Under the pieces are notes generated by a model that did no database searches, was not told where the DNA came from, and saw only the letters and a list, made by a program, of their open reading frames with translations. This document shows, piece after piece, positions 37,801-45,578 of a stretch of DNA of 64,000 nt. The stretch comes from Pseudofrankia nepalensis (GTDB lineage Bacteria; Actinomycetota; Actinomycetes; Frankiales; Frankiaceae), in the NCBI RefSeq assembly GCF_016786305.1, contig NZ_JADWYV010000011.1; one strand, given 5' to 3'. How positions within the stretch are numbered: position 1 is the first letter of the stretch; each line of letters opens with the position of its first letter. Both the position numbers and the translations under genes were made by a program.

Positions 37801-38477
37801 TCTTCCCACTGAGCTGATCCTGCCACCCGCGATCCGCGCGTCGTCCCCGCCCGCGCGGGGATCTTCCGGACCAGATCGCGCCGGCGATCCAGACCAGGGC
37901 GTCGTCCCCGCCCGCGCGGGGATCTTCCGCACAAAGACGTCGACGAACAGCGGTTGATCGTGTCGTCCCCGCCCGCGCGGGGATCTTCCCCAGGTTGGGC
38001 GGCTGTTCTGGGGTAGCGCAGGGTCGTCCCCGCCCGCGCGGGGATCTTCCCGCCTGGCCCCCGCCGGCGAGGGCCAGGACCACGTCGTCCCCGCCCGCGC
38101 GGGGATCTTCCCTGGCGGGACACGACCTCCATGCCGCCGGAAAGGTCGTCCCCGCCCGCGCGGGGATCTTCCGGCCTACCTGGTCCAGGTCGGCCGGTGC
38201 GAGCGGTCGTCCCCGCCCGCGCGGGGATCTTCCGTCCCGAGTTCGACGCCACCCACCCCGACTGGAGTCGTCCCCGCCCGCGCGGGGATCTTCCCGCCGG
38301 ATACTCGCCTAATTCCCCGAGGAATGCGTCGTCCCCGCCCGCGCGGGGATCTTCCCTTAACCAGCATCCACGGCCTCCGTAGCGGTGTGTCGTCCCCGCC
38401 CGCGCGGGGATCTTCCCCGCCTGTTCCCCGCCCCGCTCATCGACTACAGGTCGTCCCCGCCCGCGCGGGGATCTTCC
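34873..38477 (+). CRISPR. CRISPR array 3, about 58 repeats, read rightward
   Basis: Same repeat as arrays 1 and 2, but in crRNA sense on the plus strand, starting beside cas2. 20 repeats before the assembly gap (the last truncated) and 38 after it, in exact 61-bp steps. One repeat near 36,500 has a substitution in the loop. The array ends with an unaltered repeat at 38450-38477. The first spacers after 34900 are the newest. Confidence 0.98.
36047..36146. other. 100-N assembly gap in array 3
   Basis: 100 unknown bases splitting a repeat. The two spacers before it (35938-35970 and 35999-36031) are identical. True length unknown. Confidence 0.95.
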
Positions 38478-38516
38478 CGTATTACTTCTACATATCTTGC
38501 TCCGACCGCTGCGGGT

Positions 38517-38680
38517 TTCATCGGATGAAGCACTCGCGTCTGAACGCACTCCCGTAGGAGGCGCTGGGGCCGTTGGGCTTCGCGCGCTGGCTCGGCCCCA
38601 AGGCGGGCGCCGAAGGAGCCGCTGACCTGGTCATCCACCACCGTCTTTCATCTGGTGAAATATCCCTTCATCGGATGTAA
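38517..38680. repeat. Three TTCATC-type inverted repeats before the integrase gene
   Basis: TTCATCGGATGAA (38517-38529), TTTCATCTGGTGAAA (38646-38660) and TTCATCGGATGTAA (38667-38680). The first two are palindromic with a 3-5-nt centre. They lie between array 3 and the recombinase operon, where recombinase core sites or an operator would be expected. The rest of 38478-38699 shows no gene. Confidence 0.4.
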
Positions 38681-38699
38681 GCGGGGCGGAAGGGGCGGG

Positions 38700-39830
38700 A
38701 TGGAGCGGGGTTTGGGAGGGCCACAGGCGGGTTCGTCGGCGCTGCACCTGGTCGACGGGGTGGCATTGCTGCGGCCGGACGAGCAGGTGTTCGCCGCGAT
38801 GCTGGCGGGCTGGGAGGCGCAGCAGCTCGCCCGGAACCTGGCGGCGAGCACCGTCGAGAAGCGGCTCGGGGCGGTGCGGGCGTTCGCCGTGCACGCGGAC
38901 ACGTTCCCGTGGATGTGGCAGCCGCAGATGCTCGACGAGTGGCTGGGGGATCTGCGCGGAGTGCGCGGCCTGAGCCGCTCGACGGTCCGCAACTACGCCG
39001 GCGCCATCGGCGCGTTCTGCCGTTACCTGCTCGCCCCTGCCTACGGCTGGGCGGCGCGGTGCGAGCAGCAATTCGGCTCGCACCCGGTGCAGGTCTGCCA
39101 CGAGTGGAACACCGCCGTGCATGTCCAGGACGTCGAAGCCGAGCCGGTCCGGCGCGCGTTCACCGTCGCCGAGTTGCAGGCGCTGTTCGACTACGCCGAC
39201 GACCAGGTTGCCCAGGCGCGCGCCGCGGGGCGCAAGGGCTGGCTGGCGCTGTTCCGCGACGCGACGCTGTTCAAGGTCGCCTACAGCTACGGCCTGCGCC
39301 GCCGGGAGGTCGCGATGCTCGACCTGGCGGACTTCGGCACGAACCCGCACGCCGGCGAGTTCGGCGACTTCGGGGTCTGCCGGGTCCGGTTCGGCAAGGC
39401 GATGCGCGGCTCCGCACCCAAGCCGCGCAGCGTGCTCACCGTCTGGCCGTGGACGGTGGAGGTCCTCGATCAATGGATCGGCGAGTTGCGTCCGCTGATG
39501 CCGACCGCCGCGGAATCGAAGGCGCTGTGGCCCTCGGAGCGGGCCGGCCGGATCACCCTGAGCACCATCAATCGGCGGCTGGCCGCTTACCGGACCGCGC
39601 TCGATCTTCCTGCTGGACTCGACTTCCACTCGCTGCGCCGCTCCTACGTCACGCACCTGATCGAGGACGGCTGGGACCCGCTGTTCGTCCAGCAACAGGT
39701 CGGCCACGAACACGCCTCCACGACCGCGATCTACACCTGCGTTTCCTCGGACTTCCGCACCCGCACGCTGCGCACCGCGCTCGACGCGATAATGCGGGCC
39801 GCGATCGAAACAGGAGGCGCACGCCCATGA
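38700..39830 (+). CDS. Tyrosine recombinase (integrase)
   Basis: 376 aa from ATG 38700; GTG 38655 is an in-frame alternative. N-terminal SAM-like core-binding domain (SRSTVRNYAGAIGAFCRYLL) and a complete catalytic domain: Arg in YSYGLRRREVAMLDL, HSLRRSYVTHLIEDG (HxxR), the third-box His in VGHEHASTTAIY and the nucleophilic Tyr in TAIYTCV. Should be active in strand exchange. First of three genes joined by 4-bp overlaps. Confidence 0.88.
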   Translation: MERGLGGPQAGSSALHLVDGVALLRPDEQVFAAMLAGWEAQQLARNLAASTVEKRLGAVRAFAVHADTFPWMWQPQMLDEWLGDLRGVRGLSRSTVRNYAGAIGAFCRYLLAPAYGWAARCEQQFGSHPVQVCHEWNTAVHVQDVEAEPVRRAFTVAELQALFDYADDQVAQARAAGRKGWLALFRDATLFKVAYSYGLRRREVAMLDLADFGTNPHAGEFGDFGVCRVRFGKAMRGSAPKPRSVLTVWPWTVEVLDQWIGELRPLMPTAAESKALWPSERAGRITLSTINRRLAAYRTALDLPAGLDFHSLRRSYVTHLIEDGWDPLFVQQQVGHEHASTTAIYTCVSSDFRTRTLRTALDAIMRAAIETGGARP

Positions 39831-40165
39831 CGGCTCGACGGACGGTCTCCTACCAGTGGCGGCTGCGCGAGACGATGGCCGCGCACGGCCTGTTCAACGC
39901 CTCCGACCTGGCCCCGCTGCTCGCCGAACGGGGCATCAACCTGTCCTCGGTGCAGGTCTGGCGGCTGGTCACCCAGACCCCGGAACGGCTGTCCCTGCCC
40001 GTTCTCGCCGCGCTCTGCGACATCTTCGAGGTGACCCCCGCCCAGCTCATCGCGACCCGCGGCGAGAACGCCGCGGCGCCCGCGAAGACGGTCAACGCCG
40101 CCCCGGACGGCTCCGTCGACCTCGACGCCTACCGGCCCAAGCGCGCGCGGCTGCGCCCCGAATGA
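39827..40165 (+). CDS. Cro/CI-type helix-turn-helix protein
   Basis: 112 aa. Helix-turn-helix in LRETMAAHGLFNASDLAPLLAERGINLSSVQVWRLVTQTPERLSLPVLAALCDIFEVTPAQLI, cited here only by its ends: it starts near residue 12 and closes with the TPAQLI motif near residue 73. The ATG overlaps the integrase stop and its stop overlaps the next ATG (ATGA both times). Such small regulators accompany paired recombinase genes in actinomycetes. Confidence 0.8.
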   Translation: MTARRTVSYQWRLRETMAAHGLFNASDLAPLLAERGINLSSVQVWRLVTQTPERLSLPVLAALCDIFEVTPAQLIATRGENAAAPAKTVNAAPDGSVDLDAYRPKRARLRPE

Positions 40166-41391
40166 CCGATCCAGCACCCTGCTGGCGCTGCGGAACCGTC
40201 CCGCCAGGCCACCACGGCCGGCGACCCACCTGCGGCCCGTGCCGGCTGACCACGCGCCTCGAGGAGCTCCTCGACGACGGTTCCGGCGCCCCACATCCCA
40301 CGCTGGCACCGCTGATCGGCCGCATGGCCGCCGAGCCCGACCCGCTGGGCACGCTGCGCTGGCTGCGCCGGGCGCAGAACGCGGCGCTGCTAACAGCGCT
40401 CGCCCGCGGACAGGTCCCGCTCTCCCATGACGGCCTGCACGGCTGGCCGCACCAGGTCGCCGCGCGGCGGCTGCGCCACCATCTGATCGCCACCGGTGTC
40501 CTGCCCGCCGCCGACCCGCGGCTGCTCGACATCGAGGCGTGGCTGCACCGCCGCCTCGCCGAGCTCGCCGGGCACCCCCACGAGCAGCTCCTGCGGCAGT
40601 TCGCGCTCTGGCATCAGCTACCACGGCTACGCGCCACCGCGTCGCGCCGGCCGCTGCGCACCACCGCGCAGCAGTACGCCACCCAGCAGTTCACCCAGGC
40701 ACAGGCGTTCCTCACCTGGCTGCACGAGCACCAGATCGACCCGCGCGGCCTCCGCCAGGCCGACATCGACGCCTGGTATGCCACCCACCGGGTCCACCAG
40801 CGCCACCACGTCCGCGGCTTCCTGCTCTGGGCCACCGACCGCGGCGACCTGCCCCGCGGGCTCGTCGCGCACCAGCAGACGTTCCAACCCGGCCGGCCGA
40901 TCACCCAGCAACGCCGGCTCGCGCTCCTGCGCCGCTTCACCACCAGCGACACCGACCCGCTGCCCGCCAGGGTCGCGGCCTGCCTCGTACTGCTCTACGC
41001 CCAGCCCCTCAGCCGCATCCACCAGCTCACCGCCAACGACGTGCTGGAACGCGACGGCGAGACGGCCCTGCGCTTCGGCGACCCACCCACACCGGTGCCC
41101 GAGCCGTTCGCCACGATGCTGCGCGAACTCGCCGCGACCGCCCCTCCCGACGGATGGCTGTTCCCCGGCCTCATCCCCGGCCAGCCCGTGGCCCACCGAG
41201 CCCTCCAGCGCTAGCTCAAGGACCTCGGCCTGCCCATCGTCCAGGCCCGCGTCGCCGCGCTCCGCCAACTCGTCCTGCAAGCCCCGGCTCCCGTCATCGC
41301 CGACGCCCTCGGCTTCCACCAGACCACCACCACCCGCCAACGCGCCCACGCCGGCGGCACCTGGAACCGCTACGTCGCCCTGCGCCAGTAA
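40162..41391 (+). pseudogene. Recombinase-like protein interrupted by an in-frame TAG
   Basis: 350 codons from ATG 40162 to a TAG at 41212-41214, then 58 further in-frame codons to the TAA at 41389. The sequence after the TAG (LKDLGLPIVQARVAALRQLV, then ADALGFHQTTTTRQRAHAGG) continues the same protein, a C-terminus like that of recombinase catalytic domains. N-terminal zinc-ribbon-like CWRCG..CGPC (residues 6-26), then core-binding-like helices and LLYAQPLSRIHQL. The HxxR and nucleophilic Tyr of an active enzyme are not seen. A CAG-to-TAG change would explain the stop. Confidence 0.65.
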
Positions 41392-41402
41392 CGACACGCC
41401 GC

Positions 41403-43646
41403 TCACCGACGCGCGAGCCGATGTTGCAGCTCGAGGTGGCGGAACTGGTACACCGGGCCGACCTGGCGCAGCACGCCGCGTTTCTCGTGGGCGTCGGCCA
41501 GGAACGCCATCAGATTCCGGGGAAGCCGGCCGCGTGCGGCCAGCCATGCCCGGGTCAGCGTGAACAACGCCCACGCACCGTAGTCCCCGAGCCCGAACAC
41601 GAACCCGAACATGACCCCGAACATGACCCCGACCACGAGCCCGGCCGCAAGCCCGACCACGAGCCCGCCCACGAACCCGACTACGAGTCCGACCACGAGT
41701 CCGCCCGCGAGCCCGCCCGCGAGCCCGACCACGAGCCCGTTTACCCCGGCTGCGGATCGGTCTTGGTGGAGGACCGAGGTCGGGTTCGAGGCTTCCGCGA
41801 GATCCGCCGGCACGGATGAGATCCCGAACACGAGTCCGACCACGAGTCCGACCACGAGCCCGACCACGACCACGACCACGAACCCGACTACGAGTCCGAC
41901 CACGAGCCCGACCACGACCACGACCACGAACCCGACTATGACCCCGACCGAGAGCCCGACCACGAGCCCAAACACGAGCCCAAACACAAGGTCGGAACCT
42001 GGAGGGATTCTCCAGCGCACCGCGCGCTGCGGTAACCGATCCGCGGCTGTGAGCCCAAAATCAGGCCCGACCACGAACCCGACCACGAGCCCGACCATGA
42101 CCGCGACCGCGACCCCGACCGCGACCCCGACCGCGGGCCCGACTATGACCCCGACCGAGAGCCCGACCACGAGCCCGAACGCGAGCCCGACCGCGAGCCC
42201 GACCACGAGCCCGAACGCGGGCCCGACTACGAGTCGTCGTTGTCGGGGGGTGAGGGCGAGGGGGAGTTGCCACCAGGCGAGGTCGGGGGTGCCGTGCAGG
42301 GTGTGGTCGAGGTGGCGGGCGAGGAAGACGAGCCATCGTTCGGCGTCGGTCGCCGTCCAGGGGCAGCGCTGGCCGGGATCGGGGTGGGGCCGATATGCGG
42401 CTGGGAGGAACCCGTCGAACAGGTGCTGTTCGACGGTGGTGCGGGTGGGGAAGCGGGTGGGGTCGAGCAGTTCGGCGGGGGAGTTGCCGACGGCGAGGGC
42501 GGGTTCGCCGGGGCGGGGGTTGTAGATGATGCGGGCGAGGGTGGCCATCAGCGGCGTGGTCAGTGCCTGGGCGATCGGGGTCGGCCAGGCGGCGAGCAGC
42601 GGGTCCCAGCGGGCGGCGCCGGCCGGGCCGCCCGCCGAGCGGCGCAGATAGTCCGCGACCACCCCGGCCTCCAGCGGGCAGAGCTGGATGCCTGCGGCGC
42701 CGGTCAGCCGCACCTCAGGCTCGCGCGGCGGGGACACGGCCTGGCGGTAGGGGTTGGTGCGGGAGGTCAGCACGAGGCGCTGCCCGGGTCGGGTCGCATC
42801 GTTGATCCGGGCGATCGCGGCGCCGCGGACGGCGTCGGCGATCTCGTCGAGGCCGTCGAGGACCGGCAGGATCAGCCCGGCATCCAGCAACGCCCGCGCC
42901 CGGCTAGCGCCGGAATCACCCGGGGCGGGCACGGTCAGACCGGGATAGTCGGCGACAAGACGCCCTTCCAGCCAGCCATACAGGGACTGTTCGGACGGGT
43001 TCCACGACGCCAACGAGACCAGCACCGGCACCGGCCCGCCCAGCGCGCGCCGCCCGTCGGCGAGCAGATCGAGCACCAGGCGCACGGTGAGCATCGTCTT
43101 GCCCGCCCCCGGCTCCCCGAGCACGACCAGCCGGCCCGTCGGTACCCGGTCGAGCAGGCCCGCCAGGTCGCCGTCGCCACCGGCCAGCCCGGCCGGCCCG
43201 GCCGCCCACGTTCCAGATGGTGGGGGTGGTGGCCAGCCGGCGCCGGAGGTCGCCAGCCGGACCAGCGACGACCATTCCTCGACCAGCCCGCCGTCGGCCG
43301 GCGCCCAGCGGACCGGCAACGGATACGGATCGTTGAGCCGGCGCAGCGCCGCCTCGTCCTCCCACTGCCGTCGCACCGCCGCCGCCAACTGGTCAGCGAC
43401 CCCAGCCAGGTCCAACTCCCCGACTGCGGCCTCCTCCCGGTCCGCCCGGTACGCCGACCAGGCCAGCCACAGCCCCGTCAGCCCCGTGACCCCGCCCACC
43501 AAACCGACCAGGGCCGTCCCCGAACCCAGCTGATACCGCCGAGCGAGCACCACCGCGGCCACCACCGACCCCACCAGCAACAGCACCGCGACAATGCCGG
43601 TCCGACGCACCCGATCCCGCGAAGATCCCCCCATACCCGGCATCAT
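41403..43646 (-). CDS. Membrane NACHT-type ATPase with a VGL-repeat C-terminus
   Basis: 747 aa from ATG 43646. Two N-terminal membrane helices (VAVLLLVGSVVAAVVLA; ALVGLVGGVTGLTGLWLAW), then a NACHT/STAND ATPase: Walker A GEPGAGKT at 177-184, Walker B LPVLDGLDEIAD near 260-270, sensor-like LVLTSRTNPY. The C-terminal third is a chain of GLVVGL/GFVVGL units, coded by a repeating CCCGACCACGAG pattern on the plus strand, presumably a bundle of membrane helices. It ends in a short soluble tail. NACHT ATPases in bacteria include antiphage sensors; its position between two CRISPR arrays fits that, but other roles are possible. Confidence 0.75.
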   Translation of the reverse strand: MMPGMGGSSRDRVRRTGIVAVLLLVGSVVAAVVLARRYQLGSGTALVGLVGGVTGLTGLWLAWSAYRADREEAAVGELDLAGVADQLAAAVRRQWEDEAALRRLNDPYPLPVRWAPADGGLVEEWSSLVRLATSGAGWPPPPPSGTWAAGPAGLAGGDGDLAGLLDRVPTGRLVVLGEPGAGKTMLTVRLVLDLLADGRRALGGPVPVLVSLASWNPSEQSLYGWLEGRLVADYPGLTVPAPGDSGASRARALLDAGLILPVLDGLDEIADAVRGAAIARINDATRPGQRLVLTSRTNPYRQAVSPPREPEVRLTGAAGIQLCPLEAGVVADYLRRSAGGPAGAARWDPLLAAWPTPIAQALTTPLMATLARIIYNPRPGEPALAVGNSPAELLDPTRFPTRTTVEQHLFDGFLPAAYRPHPDPGQRCPWTATDAERWLVFLARHLDHTLHGTPDLAWWQLPLALTPRQRRLVVGPAFGLVVGLAVGLAFGLVVGLSVGVIVGPAVGVAVGVAVAVMVGLVVGFVVGPDFGLTAADRLPQRAVRWRIPPGSDLVFGLVFGLVVGLSVGVIVGFVVVVVVGLVVGLVVGFVVVVVVGLVVGLVVGLVFGISSVPADLAEASNPTSVLHQDRSAAGVNGLVVGLAGGLAGGLVVGLVVGFVGGLVVGLAAGLVVGVMFGVMFGFVFGLGDYGAWALFTLTRAWLAARGRLPRNLMAFLADAHEKRGVLRQVGPVYQFRHLELQHRLARR

Positions 43647-43725
43647 CGCCGCCCCACGCCAAACTTCGTCGCTGCCCCGGCCGAACTCGCAACAGTCGAA
43701 TACGCGACCCTGCCAGTCCCCGGTG

Positions 43726-45494
43726 GTCGTCCCCGCCCGCGCGGGGATCTTCCTACCAGCCGGACCGTCGGCGGGGCCTCGCGTGTGTCGTCCCCGCCCG
43801 CGCGGGGATCTTCCTACCAGCCGGACCGTCGGCGGGGCCTCGCGTGTGTCGTCCCCGCCCGCGNNNNNNNNNNNNNNNNNNNNNNNNNNNNNNNNNNNNN
43901 NNNNNNNNNNNNNNNNNNNNNNNNNNNNNNNNNNNNNNNNNNNNNNNNNNNNNNNNNNNNNNNCAGGGATCTTCCCTGGTCGCGTAACGCGGGCCGGGCC
44001 CGTAACTAGTCGTCCCCGCCCGCGCGGGGATCTTCCCTGGCTTGGTCCCTGACGTGGTGCGCGAGGCGCGTCGTCCCCGCCCGCGCGGGGATCTTCCGCG
44101 GCGGCGTGTCGTCTGGCAGACGATAACCGCGTCGTCCCCGCCCGCGCGGGGATCTTCCCTACTGGCGGGTTCCGCTGTGGCTGGACTGGACGTCGTCCCC
44201 GCCCGCGCGGGGATCTTCCTCCGGAGGAGCCATCCCAGGCCAGTTCCAACGCGTCGTCCCCGCCCGCGCGGGGATCTTCCCCTTCGGTCTTGCCTGGCAG
44301 CTTGGCGACGCTGGTCGTCCCCGCCCGCGCGGGGATCTTCCCGACCCTGACGTGCCGCCGGATGACCACTGGGTGTCGTCCCCGCCCGCGCGGGGATCTT
44401 CCTGTCCGCGACGATGGCGCCCGCCGTGCCTCCCAGTCGTCCCCGCCCGCGGGGATCTTCCATGGTCGTACCAGTCTCCGCCACGATAGGTCACGTCGTC
44501 CCCGCCCGCGCGGGGATCTTCCCCCGCCCTCGGATGGGTCGGCTCCATCCCGTACGTCGTCCCCGCCCGCGCGGGGATCTTCCGCCGCGTCGTCTCCCGC
44601 TCGTACCAGCCAGGGCGTCGTCCCCGCCCGTGCGGGGATCTTCCCCGCCGGTCGGGGTGTGCTGGAGCTTGGTCGTCGTCCCCGCCCGCGCGGGGATCTT
44701 CCCGGCACCCGGGCCGTTTCCATCGGCACGGCGGTGTCGCCCCCGCCCGCGCGGGGATCTTCCCGACGCCGAGGGGGTTCGGAGATGCGCGCCATCGTCG
44801 TCCCCGCCCGCGCGGGGATCTTCCGTCCCGCATGGACCAACTCGGCTCAGGTGTAGTGTCGTCCCCGCCCGCGCGGGGATCTTCCCGGCGGCGACACCGG
44901 CAACCTCGCCACCAACGGGTCGTCCCCGCCCGCGCGGGGATCTTCCCTCGATGGGCGTGATGAACACGCTGTGCGTGTAGTCGTCCCCGCCCGCGCGGGG
45001 ATCTTCCCTTCGGTCTGCTTATCGAGGCGCTGGCGCCTGGGTCGTCCCCGCCCGCGCGGGGATCTTCCCTCGGGGTTATCGATCTGCTGGTAGACCAAGT
45101 CGTCGTCCCCGCCCGCGCGGGGATCTTCCGTCCTACGAGCTGCGCAAGCTGCTGCTCGCGGGGTCGTCCCCGCCCGCGCGGGGATCTTCCCCAGTCGTGC
45201 GGGTTGTTGGGCCCGTCCTGCACGTCGTCCCCGCCCGCGCGGGGATCTTCCCGCGACGGTCTGCGCGTCGCCGGGTGCGACGTAGTCGTCCCCGCCCGCG
45301 CGGGGATCTTCCGCGCCTCGGTGTCTCGTTCAGCGAGATGCGCTGGTCGTCCCCGCCCGCGCGGGGATCTTCCCAGCGGTTCGGGCTCGGTAACTCCGGG
45401 ATCAAGTCGTCCCCGCCCGCGCGGGGATCTTCCCTGGTACGACCGGATGGCCTGGGCGAAGACGGTGTCGTCCCCGCCCGCGCGGGGATCTTCC
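43726..45494 (+). CRISPR. CRISPR array 4, about 28 repeats, read rightward, leaderless
   Basis: Same repeat and orientation as array 3. The 79 bases before it (back to the NACHT start) contain neither leader block found at the other two arrays, so it is probably a detached part of array 3 or an orphan. One repeat near 44,435 is 26 nt long; others have substitutions in the loop or stem. An assembly gap breaks the third repeat and the repeat after it is altered (CAGGGATCTTCC). Confidence 0.95.
43864..43963. other. 100-N assembly gap in array 4
   Basis: 100 unknown bases. The spacers at 43754-43786 and 43815-43847 are identical, the same pattern as at the two other gaps. Confidence 0.95.
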
Positions 45495-45578
45495 ACGCGC
45501 CATGCTCCCGGCGCGCCTGCCGGGCGGGGCGACGCTGTCCCTTGTCGCTGTCACATTTGCTGTCAGCGGTTTGAGCTT

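Noticed and set aside
43647..43725. Leader for array 4
   Set aside because: Neither 19-nt leader block nor an AT-richer stretch is present upstream of the first repeat.
38478..43725. Attachment-site duplications bounding the recombinase-NACHT segment
   Set aside because: The TTCATC dyads occur only on the left side; no matching copy was found near 43.6-43.7 kb.
41403..44840. A single 1145-codon frame joining the NACHT protein to sequence across array 4
   Set aside because: The upstream part is translated CRISPR repeat and assembly gap. The real start is at 43646 or a nearby codon.
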